The notes: a model not told the origin generated them from the sequence alone. 64,000 nucleotides of DNA from Stieleria tagensis (GCF_024129865.1 NZ_JAMYFE010000033.1:1-64000); one strand, 5' to 3'; counted from the first letter of the stretch, positions 26,201 through 41,200 are shown. Program-made: numbers and translations.

Positions 26201-29200
26201 AAGCCGACTGTGGAGTCCCTTTGACGATGTTGGAATCGCCGTCCAGGCTGCGGCCGTCGTCTTGAACCGTGAACGAGAATCCGTCCAACAACGGCGGATC
26301 ACTTGGCGCCCGCAGGTTGTCGCTGTTGAAGTAGTCCGCACCGCGATAGAAGATCCGCGTGATGAACGTGCGGTCCATGGTGGTCGGATCGCTGGGGTCA
26401 GCCAGTTCGGTGGCGAATTCGGCTGACAGCGTCGCACCGCGCGAGGTGGTGGCGGTCGCCGTTTGGTTGTTGGCGTTGATCGTTACGCCACCCACGGTGA
26501 TCGAAATCACTCGCAACTCGGCGTCTTGATTGGATTCGTCGAATGGCAATCCAGGGATGGCTGCCGATCCGTCACCGGTGGCACCTACCAACAGGTCTGA
26601 CGCGAGGAAGATCTGAGGTTGATCCGCAGGCGTTTGTCCGGGTTGGAATTCCAGTGCAAGCAGGTTGGCATCGTTCACACCGGGCACATCGTTGACCGGT
26701 GAAACGTCGATCGTCACCGTGGCAAATTGAGCGTTGCCGGCGACCGAACCACTGTTGCGCTGGGTGCTCAAGCGGTAGGTGAACGTGTCTTTGCCGACAA
26801 AGTCCGAGTCGGGAACGTACGAGAACGCACCGGTCAATTCATCGCCGGGATTGATCACCAACGTTCCGTGTTGCGGTTGTTGGCCGACAAAGTATCGGAC
26901 CGGCAACAACTGACCAAGGTTGGTGTCGTTGGAAATCAACGTCGGAGGTGTTGCCGTGGAGGTGTCGACGGTCAGCGTGCCGTCTTCGATGACGGTGTAG
27001 GCATCGTCGGTCGGCACCGGAGGATCGAACGGCGCGATCGAAACCATGTAATCTTCGACTTCACCACCGACGGCCACACCAGTTGGTCCCAGGTCGCCGG
27101 ACTGGCTGAGTCGGACTCGCATCCATTGGTCAGGCAATTTCTGACCCTGAGTGTGGTTCGGTGGAACCGCGTCGGCCGGGAATCGGCTTTGAGGAATGAT
27201 GATCGGGTTCGGATTCAGGTCTTCACTGACCGCTTCGCTGAACGCGATTTGTTCGTCACTGTCAAAGGTCCCGTTGCCGTCGAAATCGACCCAGATGTCA
27301 ACCAGACCGCTGCCGGTGACGGTCACCGGGATGGTGCTGCCCGACGGATCGCTGGGGTTCAGGAAACCGACCACATCGTCGGCGTTGACGTTTCCGGTGA
27401 TCGTTGGATCGTCGGTGAAGACCAGGTAGGGCACGTTGTTACTGACAAAGGTGCCGATCGAAATACCGTCTTCGTCGTCGATCGCTTCCAGCGTGATCGT
27501 GTCACCGGCCAGGCTGAGCAGGACGGCGGAATCGATCACGTCGAACTCGGCACGGATTTCTTGGAACACTTTGAGCGCGATGCTGTCGCCCGATTCGCCG
27601 TCGACAAACGTGATCGGCAGGTTGTTGCCGGTCGGGTTTTCGGTCGCGCGAATCATTTCGAACCGTCGCGTTTGATTGCCGATCGAAACCGTCAGCGTTT
27701 CGCCGCCGACCACGGTGCCGTCGACCACGATTGCCGTCGACGACGTGGTGAACAGGTTACCCGTTTCGGTGTTCGAGATCGGCAACAGCGCGTCGTCCGA
27801 AAGTGGCGCGGGCTGGCCGTTGGTTTCCGTGTCCAGGTATTGACCCAGACGTGGCACACGATCACCGGAAACAGTGTGCCGCGCACCATTGTCGATCGCC
27901 AACGTCTTGTAGGACGCCGGGGCATCTCCAAAGTCAAACTGGACTTGGGGCATGATGATCGTGAAACGGGTTTCATCGTTGGCACGCGTTTCACGGACGC
28001 GGTTGCCGGCCAAGTCGGCAACGGCGGGCAGATTCGATCCGATGCTGACCTGGACATTGTTGACCGTGCCCTCGACCATCAATGCTCCGTCGATCAACAG
28101 CGTTCCGCCACCTGGGTTAAAGGTGGTCACGGCTAGACCCGCATCGCGGATTGCGGACTGTAGTTGTGCCGCAGCGCTGGCGGGCGTGAACCCTTCGCTT
28201 TGACGGTACGGCATCGGATAGGCACCGGCCGAAACGCCGGGCTCGCCTTCGAGCAGGATCGTCGCACTGTTCAGCACGGCTAGATCACCACTGATTCCGC
28301 CGAGTACGACGCGGCCTTGGCCGAGCGCTTGCGAGGTGCCCAAACCGAGCGGTTGCGAGGCAACCGCGGCGGCAACGCTGGCGGCGATTTGGTCCGGGCT
28401 GTCGGTGCGAGCGAACTGAATCGGAATGAAAGCGGGATCGCTGACGGTGCCTAGCGTGAATTCAAACGTGGTCGTCATTGGGCCATTGGTGTAGACCAAT
28501 TGGTCGCCTTCCTGCACGCCTTGGGCGACACCGGTTTGCGTGATCGCAGCGGAGTTGTTGGTGACAACGTGCCCGGCGACGGTTCCCAATTGAACTTTGT
28601 CGATACCGATTCCGGACGGTGAAAGTCCGACGGCTTCGGCGACACTGACCGCCGGGTCGGATCCGGGGTCAGTGCTGGCAAGCGCGGCCAAGATCGCATC
28701 GCGAACCTGTTGCACCGTTCCGGCGGTCGCCAGGTTGACGGCGATTGCGCCGGCCCCGACGGATCCGTCCAGGTCGAACTCCAAGACACGGACGGTGCCG
28801 TTGGCATCGGTCAGACTGATTTGTTCGCCGTCGTTGAACAGGGCATTGGTTCCGGCGACGGTCAACGTCGTCGTTTCTGGCAGCACCAGGCTATAGCCGG
28901 CTTCGAATTCGAATGTCGTTGGGGTCCCGTTGGCCTCGGTCACGATGACTTGCGAACCGTCGGTGATCTGATCACCCGATGGCATCGAAACTTCGATTCG
29001 TTGCTTGTTGTTGAGTGTGATCTCATAGACCGCATCGGGACGCCAGATGCCCGTCAGTGGAGTCAGCCGGATCGTATTGCTGTTGCTGCTGAATCCGAAC
29101 ACGTAGTCACGACCGGGGATCAATCGTGATCCGTTTTCGGTCAAAATCACGGTGTCGCTGGTGACGGTGGCGGGATCGATTCCGGTTCCCGATGGGTCAC

Positions 29201-32200
29201 GCAGTTGGACTTCGAAGAACGACAGTGTGCCGCCGGTCAAACGCACGAACGAGCTGTCCTGGTCTTGGTCACCGCCAGGGATTTGGAATCCGATCGCGTC
29301 TTGTGGTCCGGTCAGTACCGCCGTCGGGCGAACATCATCGGCGCGGTCGATAGCACCGCGGTCAATGAACACGTTGGAACCCACACCACCGGGCGTGGTC
29401 ACCAATGGATCATCGACGCGGGGTTGTCCATAGGCATCAAAGGCGGGGGCGATGATCGGTGAGGGAGCGATCCCGACCGGTTCTTTGACGGTTTGCAAGA
29501 ACTCGCTGCGATCGGGTAACGATGCGAACGAACTGTCGATCACGTCACTGCCGGCAGCCGGAATGTAGATGCCGCGGTCGGGGTCTTGGAACAAGGCCAC
29601 CGTATCGGGGATCACGATCGATGAACTGGCCAGTCCGACCGAAGTGTTGTTGTTGTTTCCTTGGAACGCGTTTCCGCCGACGACAATCTCACCGAACTGG
29701 TTTCCGGTCGCGAGGATGCCATTGGTGAAGCCGCTGACGATGTTGTTCAAGACCGTTGGGCTGGAGGCACCGCTGATACGGATACCATCACCGTTGCCAG
29801 AGTTGACCACGGTATTGTTGACGATCCGTCCAAAGGCCGCCGGCGAGGGGACTTGGCCGTTGACGTTGACGTCGCCACCGAATTCGATGCCGGCGTCACC
29901 GGATCCAGAGATCACGTTGTTGCTGATGACAACACCAGGGATCAACGAATCGGTGTTCTGGTTACGCAACAAGCGTGCGGATCCAGGGTTGGGCAAGGAA
30001 TCCGGTACGATCGCACCGTTGTCGTTGACCAATCGTTCGCCGCGATCATCGCTGACCGCTCGGACACCGGTTCCCGACGAGTTTGAGATGAAGTTACTGG
30101 AGATCACCAATTGACCCTGGTCTTCGACCCGGTTGGTGTCGCTGATGCCAAATTGATAGTCGACCATCAACACATCTCGTGCCGGCACATTGCCGCTAGT
30201 GGATGTGGGGCGAATGGCCAATGCGTATTCGCCGTAGTCGGCCGCTCGGAATCCAGGCTGGACGAAGAACGTGCTGGGCGTGATCTGCAGCGTTGTGTTG
30301 CGTCGAACCAAGTTGATAAAGCGGCCATCAGCATCGGCTTTGACGATCGCCGACTGATTGGCCGAAATGGCGGCTTGGGTTTTCGACGCGATTTGGGTCG
30401 CGTCATCGCCCGTCGCCAACGTGATCGGCACGTTTGACCCACTGACCGCGCCACCCAGGGTGTATTCGTAGATCACCTGAGAACTGCCCGAGGTGATCGC
30501 CAGTGTTTCGCCGACCAGGAAGTTCGGGCTGATGAAGTCAAAGAAGGTGATCGTGTCACTGCCAAAAATGTTGGCGGAGCTGACGACGACGTTGTAATAG
30601 CCATCGCTAGGCGCGGTGAATCGCAAGAACGCACCGCCATCGGCTTCGCCGTCTGCCATGCTGGTTTCGAACAAGCTGGATTGCCGGCTGCGGTCGATTT
30701 CGAATCCGAACAGATCTTCGGTCAGGATTTCCTGGTCATTGAAGACCGTGATCACCGGCAGGTCCAACACTTCACCGGCTCGCGAGAAGCCTTGAGTGTC
30801 CACATCAATGTCCACCGTTTCACCAGCCGCCAAGTAGATTTTGACGCTGTCGTAGTCCAATGAGGGATCCGTCGCGAGCACGACGGCACCGTCTTGCAAG
30901 TTGACGACGCCTTGGCCGGTCAAGACGGCGTCGCCGATCTTGCCAATTCCGACCACGGTGTCGTGGGCTGCGTCGACAAACCCTGATGGCGTCGAACGAT
31001 CGAGTTCGTCACCGAAGATCACTGGAGTGATCGTTTCGGAAACCTGGTCGACGATCGGAATGCGTCGCGACGTTTCCCGGCCTTGAGATGTTTCGGCACT
31101 GACCAAGTCCATCTTGATGAATCGTCCGCCGGCTGAATTGACGGTGATCGATGACGAACCGAACAATTCAACTCGATTGCCAGTGTTGGCCGCCGATTCG
31201 AATCCGTCCGAGGTTGCCGCGGTGATGTTCAGGACGTTCTGAACCTGTGCTGAATTGATGGCGTCGCGGATCGCCCGTGCCGTCGCAGCGGGATTGGGGC
31301 TGTCCGGGTTGAATGGCACCGGCACGTTGCCTTGGGCGACACCGAGGGCGCGTGAACTATCGAATTCGAACGTCAGTTGTCGCCATCCGTCGCTGAGTAC
31401 GAATACGTCTTGATCCAGCAGGTTGGTGCCGGCGATCGCCAGCAAACTGACCGCACCTTCGCGCAAACGATCGTTGGTGTCAAAGGAACGCCCAAGCCCG
31501 CTGAACTCATCCAATTCTAGATTGATCGGATCGTAATCTTGAGGAACGCCGTACTCATCGGAAGTCCGAATTTCCAGTGAGTAAGGACCGGTCAACGCTT
31601 CGTTTTGACGCTCCGGTTGGATCGCTTGGGGGTGCGAATCTGGCAGCGTTTCTGGGTTCAAGCGGAAGTTGAATTCATCAGCGGTCGATTCGACAACCAT
31701 TTCACCGCGTTCGGCGAAACCGACCACGATGTCGTCGATGTAGACGCCTTCGATGTTGTTGTTGGCCGCTGGAATCGTGGTCCGCTCACTGGCCGCATAG
31801 CCGACGGGGCGACGCACGCCAAATTCATCGCCCGGAAGTGGCGAACCGGATCCGTCACCGAAGTAAGAAGACATGCCATATCCGCCGGCATCGGTAACCG
31901 TCAGATTGAACAATCGAATGCGGTCGCCGCCGTAGGCCGAGTAGTAGTCCGACGACGTTTTGTCGGTCGAGGTCTGCACGAACTGGCCGACGCCTTCGTT
32001 GACGGCAACCTGCAATCGCGAGGCCACTTCGCGTGTGGTCAGTTGGCTGGTGACGATGATCGGAGCGACTTCGGCGCCCGACGCACGGTAGCTGATGATC
32101 GATGATCCCGTGGCGGTTCGCACCGATTGGGCGTTTAACAGCAGCAATTTACGTGGATCGTCTTGGAACCCTTGTGCTTCCAACGGCATTTGCGCGAGCA

Positions 32201-35200
32201 CTTTGCTGGTCACTTCCGCAGCCGTGTCGGTCGCGGAGTAAACGATTTCGCCAGCGGCGCCAGTGCCGGTTGTCACAAAGGACAGCACAACAGGGGCCGC
32301 TGCGATGCCGTCGCCATCTTCCTTCAACACGATCGTGACGGTTTCGCCCGGTGTGATGTCACTTCCGCGTGGGAAGGTGATCGGAATCGCAGACTCGTTG
32401 ACGTCACGCGATTTAATCTTGATTCCGGGTCGGCCGGTGTCAGCCAACGTGCTGCTGGCATTTGCGTCGTTGACAAGGATGCCACGACCGAGCGGATCGC
32501 CATAGGTTTCGAAGGAAGCACCGAGCGACTGAATCAGTTGTTCCAGGACCGCGTTGTAGGCCGCATTCAAATCGCCACCAAAACTGCTGCCGTCTGGATC
32601 AAAGAAGATCGGGTCGATGCCAAAACCGAGTGTCGAGAAATCAAACGGCTTGCCTTCTTCGATGAACACGACTCGCTCGAAATTGCCGCTGCCAAACACG
32701 TTGACTTGCATGCCGTTTCGTAGCTGCGTCAGATCGGTCAGCCCCAGTAGCAACGCGTCGCCACTGTTTTCGGCGTGGGCAAAGGTCAGCACCGGGGTGT
32801 GTCCGGAGTAGACCGCCGAGTCAGCGAGTAGCCGAACCGCGGTGCGGTTGCCACCGGCGTTGTCGGCGACAGCGGTGTGGGCTGCCAAGACCGTGGCCAC
32901 GCGTGCGGCGATCACATCCGAGGTGTCGGTGACCTCGAAATTGATTTCATCGGGGCCGGCAACTGCACCGAGTACAAACGTGTAGACCGTGGTGCCATTG
33001 ATGTCGGTGATGGACAGTGTTTCACCGTCGGTCAATTCCGTTCCGTTGGGCACGTCGACTTCGATCGCCGCTGCGGTCGCTTCGGTCAAATTCGACGTCG
33101 GGTCAGACGCCACGACACTGAGTGCACCAAAGATCGTGACTTCGTCGGCAGCAACCGATGTTTCGGTCAAAGGCGCCAGCGCGACCGCCACGCGAGCCGC
33201 AATTGCGTCGGCAGTGTCGGTGGTTTGGAAGTTCACGGTGCCGGCCGGGCCGGCGGTCGGACTTTCCACAAAGGTCAGTTCGGTGACGCCGTTTTCATCG
33301 GCGATCGTCAGGATTTCGCCGTCGATCAAATCCACCCCTGCCGGGATCGTGACGACACGAGCGGTGGCCGGTCCGATCGACAAGGCGGTGGTGGAATCAG
33401 ATGTCGTGACCGACGTGGCGGCCAACGACAGAGCTCCGCCGGCGGTGACCACGCCGCCGGTGGCTTTGGGCAATGCCGCACGAACCGCTTCGGCCACTTG
33501 GTCGGCGGTCATCGGAGCGTTCAATTCGACTTCGATGCGGTCAAACGGTGGGAAGAAACTGATTTGGTTGACCAGTTCGACCAGCACTTCGCCGCCGGCA
33601 TACTTGACGGTGATCAATTCGGCGGGGATGTCCGCCGGTGTCAGGATGTCGGGGAAGGTGATTTCGATGCGGTCTTCATCCACCACGGTGGTGGCCGAGG
33701 CGGGCGCGATCGGCGTCATTGTGGTCGGCGTGACCTGGACCTGAGTGCCTGCAGCGACCAGCGAGATGATGCCGTTGCCTTCGTAGACCGCTTGGAAATC
33801 GCTGTCCAATACGCTCATCACGTTGCGCGCGATCTGGTCGGCGGTTTCGCTTGGGGCGTACACGATTTCGTTTGCCGCACCGGTTGCGGTTTGCACGAAT
33901 TCGTAGGTCACCGCGTTGAAGAAGCTGCCGACGGTCAATTCGTCACCGGGCAAAATTTTGGTTCCATCGGGAACCACAAATTGTGCCGCGCGACCGGTTC
34001 CGCTGACAAAGATCGTGCCGTCGTAACCGCTGTCGACTCGTTGGACCAACACCGGATTGGACTCGGCGACCACCGATTCACCAAACACTTGGAACTGTTC
34101 GATCGATGCAAACCGCACGCGTCCGTCGGTGGCGCCATTGGTTTTCGGGCCGTTGGCTTCGACGTCGGTGCTCAACGCCGCGATCACAGCGCGAGCCACT
34201 TGGTTAGCGGTCATGCCGCTGGTGATCTGGACTTGGCCGGGACCCGCGGTACCGTTGACAAACTGAACGGAATAGCTGGTGCCGTCGGCGCGGATCAATT
34301 GAATTGCATCGCCGGTTTGGATTTTGTTTCCGGCCGGGAATACGACTTCGGTACCGACCACATTTTGCAGGACGATTTGGTTGCCATTTTCGTCACGGAA
34401 GGAAACCAAGCGGTCATCGATGATCTCGTCACCGGGGATCGCGGTCAATTCGACCGAATCGAAGTGAGCTTGGACTGCACCGGCGGTCGAGAAATCGAAG
34501 CGGATGCGGACGTTCTCGTTGCCTGCCAAGGGAGACAGGTCGACACGAGCCTGGCGCCATTGTTGTTGGTCTCCGGCATCGCCGTTGACGTCAAACAGTT
34601 CCTGGACAGGAATGTTTGTTTCGTTGAAGTAGTCGTATTCGTCGGCGAACACCAAATCACGGAAGGCGTCATTGGTCGCCAACAATTTCCACTCGCCGTC
34701 GTCGCCGGCGGCAAACACACGGAAGCTATCTCGTTGGGGTTGTCCCGGTGCGACTGGCGAATAATCGTCGTTGTTTTCAACTTCCAGATAGTAGCTGAAG
34801 TACAGCGTCGGTTTATCGGCCGAACTGTAACCTTCCAAATCCAGTGGCTGAGAGATGATCGAACCGTGTGATCCACCCGGCGCCAATTCACCCAAGTTGC
34901 TGCCGTCATCGCGAGCGAGTGTGTTGCCGGCGACGTTTTGGTTGGTCGCGCTATTGTTGGTGTTCCCCGGATCGACTTCGAATCCGTAGTACAAGCTGGC
35001 CCCACCACGACTGGCAAATTCTTCGCGGCTGCGGTCGGGGGTTTCTTTGATCCCGTGTCCGTCATTCAGGTTTCGGTCGGTGGTGATGTGCCAGGGGCTG
35101 GCTTCCAAATTGCTAAATGCCAATCCGGTCGGCTGAGCACCCAGGAACGAGAATCCGAAATCGAGGTTGTACTGCAGCGGCACGGCCGAGCGGCCGTTGT

Positions 35201-38200
35201 ACAGCACGTTGGCCGGTTCCAGATCGCCGGCTTCATCGATGGTGGCTGCGTACAACCAACCGTCGGCCGTGGTCATGAACAGGGTTCTGCGGTAGTTCCC
35301 GTCTTCGATGGTTCGCGGGCCGAACGTCAATCCGGTGAAGGTCGGAGCGAACGATCCGGTTTGAGACGCGTGTACTGGATCTTTGGCGATGATTCCATAA
35401 AAGGTTGTTGGGATCACACCGTCGTAGTTTTCGAATTCCGATCCAACCGGGCCACTGATGTTGTTGCTCGGGTCGAACGAGTGGATGCCGCCGGCATCGG
35501 TGACTGCGTATAGCTCACCGGTCGTGCCGAAATCATCCGGGTCGTAGGCGATCCCTTGGATACTGCCGCCGTCACCACCGGTGGGGTAAATCAAACCGGT
35601 GTCAACGATTCCGAGTTCAATGTCTTCGGATGCCGGTCCCAATGCGGTGGTGTACGGGATGCCGTTGGGGAAGTTGCGGTGGGCGTTGGCGTTGGTGCTG
35701 AAGCCTTGACCGCTGGTGATGGCACCACTTTGCTGGCGGAATCCGTAAACGATGTTTTGCGTGAACGCATAGGGGATTTCACCGCCACGTCCCGAGGTGT
35801 CGCGGTGACCGACCAAAATGGCATTGGCGTTATCGGAGATCGGGGTCAGGCGAACGGTCGATTGAGACGTTCCGCCGTCGGTCAACGGATAGGCGATCCC
35901 TGTGATCAGCAATTGTGCGTCGTTGTCGGCACCGGTTCCGTTAAAGTTCTGGTTCGATTCGCGGAAGGTAATGCCGTCGTCACCGCCACCGGCAGCGGTC
36001 CCGTCCAAGGGGCTGACATTGCTGTAGTTCCCCGAGTTGCCGTTGTTGGGGTTCTGTCCCGGCGGCAACGAATAAGAAAACAGTTCGCCGTCGGAACGTG
36101 CGGCGATATCGCCGTTGCGTGCGCCGTATTGACCGATGACTCGTTCAACCACACCGGTGAACGGGTTGACCGAGACCAGCCCGGAATTGTTGTTCCCGCT
36201 GTAGCCGCTGTCGAGACTGACAAACAACCGCATGTCGTCTAGCGAGTAGGGCACGATCGAGGTGTCGTCAACGAAGGTCGGCAAGATGGTCGTTTCGGAC
36301 GAGTAGACTACCCCGTCAAAGGTTTCTTCCACGATCCGTCGCGTGGAGTTGATCGGATACAAACGCACGTCGGTATTGGGCGCTGCGTTATCGAAGAATT
36401 GACCCAGGTCGTTCGGAACCGCCGCGGCATTACTGACTGCGACGTAATAGGTGCCTTCGGGCAGTTCGACGGGACCGATGTAGGCGTCCAACGAACCGGC
36501 CGATCCACCGGTGAGGTTTGCAGAATCGACACCGTTGAGAGGTCGTCCGCGGTCGTCGGAGATGTTCGAATCGCGACTGTGCAAGACCAGTCGGCCGAAT
36601 ACGTCATACACCGCCAGCGAAGTGTTTGGGCGGCCCAAACCATCGGCATAATCAATATCGAAGGTCGTGGTGACGAATCGGTTCTCGCTGTCAAACACAT
36701 CCGGTTCGATCTGTTGCGTGAACAAATCGACTTGGTAAACATCGACGTCTTCCAAACGCACGTTGGCGTTGTTGGAGTTCAAGTTGCCGATGTTCCCGGT
36801 GACCACCAACGATCCGCGGTCAGACGTACCCAGGTTGCCCAGCCGGTCGACTTGGTTGAGCGTGAATCCGAGTTGGTTCTGATAGGCTTCGCGAATGTAC
36901 TCGTCGCCGCTTTGTGGGTTGTTCGGAGTCGGGTCGACAATCTGGGAGAACTCCAGACTTTCGGCCGCCGTTCCGGTCAGCGGCGAGTGCAACGGGGCAC
37001 TGTTGATCGTGATCGCGTCGGTTGCGAAACGGATGTCGGCCAATTGGACCGTCGATCCGGCGATTTCCTGGGTTTCGCGCAGTCGCAGACTTAGTTGATA
37101 CGAACCGGATGATTTGCCGCCGCTGCGGACGCGAATGTAATAGGTGTTTTCACTGCTGTTGGAACCAGGCAGAATCACTCGCATGCCCGCATCGAGCGGG
37201 TTGGGGGATTCGACATTGCCGACGCCCAATTGGTAGAGCGGTTGCACGGTTCCGGCCGGCAACGACGAGAACAACAGCGACCTATCGGTGGCTTCGCGGA
37301 ACGAGTCGTTACTGCGAGCCAATACGTTTTGGTTGCCATTGACTGCTTGAGCGTTGACCGTGACCAGTTCGACGATGGTGTCGAGTCCGATGCTGGTTTC
37401 GTCGATGTCGATGTAGACACCGGTGCCACCGGTCGCAGTGAAGCTGTATACGTCGACGTCGTCGGACGTCGCCAGCGTTCCGCGAACGTTGAATCCCAAC
37501 CGTTCGGTTTCGTCGCCAGACGATTCGTCGCTAGCCAAATCACCAATGACCTGAGCATCTTTGGCGAACGCGTTCTTGGCGATCGAAGCGGCATTGGCCG
37601 TTTCTTGTTCCAAGATGTAGCCGACATTGCGATCGTTGATGTAGGTCTCCAATCGAATGCCCTGCCAATCACCCGCCTGGGCAAGATCCACGTCGCATTG
37701 CAGCGAGCTGAGTGTGCAGTTCATCGGTTCACCGTCGGCGGTGAAACCGGCGCCGACGGTTGAGTCGTTCCAGCTGGTCAAGATGACCGGGTTGCCCGGT
37801 GTGCCCAGGACCTGGACCGTGCCGCCGATGCGGTCATTGATGTCCAACGGACGGCCGGTGCCGACCAGTTCTCCGCCGGGTCCGAATTTGACAACCAAGC
37901 TTTGGTTGGGATCACTTTTGAGACGCAGGGTGCCGTGATAGTGATGTGTTGCCGATGCGATTTCGCCTTCGACGACGTGCACGATGTCGGTGTCGTCCCA
38001 GACGCTGTCGGTGGTCAGGACTTCGCTTCGCACTCGGATGCCGTTGATCGTGTTGTCATCCAGACGATTGCCGGCAATCAGCGGACCTTGGTTATCTGCG
38101 TCCGTACTGTAGAGATCGATCGTTCCGGTTGCGCGACCGTAGTCCAGCAGGGCTTCGTGATTGAGCGAGTCAGGGTTGATACTGATCGCGGCGCCCACGT

Positions 38201-41200
38201 TGCCTTCGATCGTGTTGCCGACCAAGACCGGTTGGCTGCCACGAACGAAGATCGCAGTTTCATCGTTGAAACCGATGCCGCCACGGATCGACTGAGCAAC
38301 AAACCCACTGGCATTGTCGATGATGGTCGAATTGGCAATTCGGACATCGGCCTGCAGGATTTCAACCGCGTTGAAATCGGTGAACTGGCCGTTGATCGCA
38401 GTCGAGCCACCGCCGTAGCGAATTTCTGTGAAATCCAGACTGCCGGTCGCGTCTTGGCGGAAAACCAATCCGCCCCAATCGCCGGGGGCCGAATTGTCGG
38501 CGACGGTGTCATTGTTGGTGTCGAACGTACCGCCGGCACCGTAGGTGTCGTCACGTCGGCTGGTGAAAATGATCTCTTTGCCGTCGCGGCCTTCGGCATA
38601 AAAATCAGCTCCGAATCCGGCTTCGATCCGAGCATTTTGCAGTTTGATGACCAATCCCGGATCGATCGAAAGTCGGGCATCGTAACGCGGCAGGAACTGG
38701 GTGCCATTGTTGCCATCGTTGGGCAGAATCCGTTGTGGCAAATCGATGTTCTGGCCGTCATCGACATAGCTGGATTCGCCGTTGACCCATTGATCAATCA
38801 ATTCGTACTGTCCGGACGTCAGAATCGATCGATAGATCCGCACGCCGGTGAATTCGGCTGGCGCCGCGGGGATGCCGGACAGTTCAATGGCACCGCTGTC
38901 GGGGGCCACAAACGAACCGGTCGGATCACTCGCTTGGGTCTCGCCACCGAGTGCGTTGACATAGGTGAATCGGTATTGATACGACGCACCGGCAGTCAAT
39001 GATCCGCCGTCACCGTCACTGGCCGTGATGCCACTGACCGAAACACGTTCTTCGGCGCGCAACAGTCCGCCACGCGTCGTGCCGTCATCCAAAAATGTGG
39101 TGGTGACGCGATCCAGTTGGGTGACGAATTCGAAGTTCGGCGTGCCCGGAATACTGCGATACAAACGACGGCCGACAAATTCCGATGGTGTGGTCGGCAG
39201 GTTTGTCAAGGTCGCCGAACGCATCGTGGGTGATGTCACCACCGCGGTGGTCGGCAAGCTGGCGAGCGATTCGCTGCCGTTGGCGTTAACGTAGGTGACA
39301 CGGTAGGTATAGGAAACGTTTTCATCCAACGTCCCACCACTGTTGCTGGTCAACGCAACACTCAACACATCGGGACGGTCTTCCAATAAGACTGCACCGC
39401 CGGGTTGTCCCTGCAGCACCAAGACTTGGCTGAGCACGTGGACAATATCTTGATCGTCAAACCGGCCACTGACGGTCATCGGTTCCAGTTGACCGGCGGC
39501 CGGTGTTTCAACTCGGACAAACAGGCCGTTGATACTGTTGCCCAGCAACGTGTTGCCGAAAATCTGCGGACCGACGCGGTCGTAATCGCTGGTGAAGCGA
39601 TCGGCGCGTTGAAAGATCGGCGCGTTGAAATTGCTTTCGCGGAAACTATTCGGGTCGGCGCTGATGGCCGCATCGGCACTGTTGCGAATCGTATTGTGAA
39701 TGATCGTCGGACGACTTTCATTCATTTGGATCGGGGTGACGATCGGTTCATTTGGATTGACGCTACCGCCGCCGTACTGAATGTTGGCGTGGGAGACGAA
39801 GTCCAAAAAGATGCCTTCGGTTTCCCAGACGTGTCGGCCTTCGGAGTAATCGAAATCGTTTCGGAATTCGATGCCGGCCCATTGTCCCGGTTGCGCGACG
39901 GTGGGCAGCGGATTGGTGTCAACACCTAGCGACTCGTCATCCCAGCTGGTGAAGAAGACTTCGCCGGTGCCGCCGGTTTCACCCGCGATCACCGGTGTGC
40001 CGAGGATCTGTAGGGCCGCCAGCGAACGGTCTTCGTCGACCGTTTCACTACCGACGCTGATCTTGGCGTCCTTCATTTTGAACAGGGCACCGGCATCGAT
40101 CATGACGGTGACGCCTTTGGGGACAACGAACTCGGCGCCATCGGCAAGTGCCGAGTTGGTCGTGCCGCCGAACCCGATTTCGTAGGCCAAGTTGTCGTCT
40201 TGAGTGGTGATCAAACCGTCGGCACCACCGTTGGGCAGGATCCGCACGATGTCACCTTCGCCAGACAATGCCAGCGCGGCGGCGATGGTGCGTTTGGGGG
40301 ACGAAAGCGAACCATTGTTGGCCGCTGCGTCATTGCCGGTGATTTTGTCGACGAAGATGGTTTTGGGGCCACCGGTGACCGCATTGTCTACGGTCGGCGC
40401 GACGCGGAACCAGTAACTGAACTCGCCACCGGCAACGCCATCGGCGTCACCGTCCAACTCGGTTCCGTTGGTGTCCGTGATCGTTTGACCGCCATCGGAT
40501 TTGAAGGTCATTCGCAGTTCGTAGCGGCCTTCGGAAGTTCCGCCCAAACCGCTGCCGGAGATCAATCCGTTGTACAGGTCGTTGCCACTGGCGCTGACGC
40601 CGACGATATAGTCGCCGGGTTCGATGTTGACGCCGATGAACGAGTCTTCGCTATAGAAGTCGTCATTACGCGCGATCAATTCGTATTGGTCTGCGGCGGC
40701 GTCGACCACGCGATACAGTTTCAGATTGGTGTCCAGCAAGCTGCTGCCGTCCAGACGCTCGGCGATCGTTTCGATTGAAATCTCGCCGGCTTCGCTAGCG
40801 GTGAACGAATAAAAATCCACATCGTTGCTTTCGGGGCGGTGCAGCCCTTGGCCGATGGTGATATCGCTCTGGCTAAGGAATTCGGGTTCGACCGGCAGGT
40901 CCGGCAGATATTGGTCAGAGAACTGGACCGAATTGGGTTCGTCGGGGCTGCTGCCACCGGCTGCCACGCCAGCGGGCAATTCAAACATGTCGCCGATGCC
41001 TAGCAACTCGCCGACGCCGCGCAGCGCTTCCTCGAAATAGCTCAGTCGATTATCGGGAGACAGCCCGTAACCGTCGTACCAGTTTTCACCAGCGTCTAAA
41101 ACCAAGACGCCTTTGGTTTGATCGCGTTCATTGACGCGATAGATACTCAGCGGCGTGTCGGCACCGGCACCGGTGTCGGCCGTGATCACAATCGAACGCA

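Noticed and set aside
26727-28136. 469-codon plus-strand frame
   Set aside because: Antisense to the GEVEDY and Ig-like regions, with no protein family pattern.
32877-34871. 664-codon plus-strand frame opposite giant gene 1
   Set aside because: It lies wholly antisense to recognisable module repeats. Its translation is rich in Arg, Gly, Asp and Val with no domain pattern, as expected from the mirror of a GC-rich, biased coding strand.
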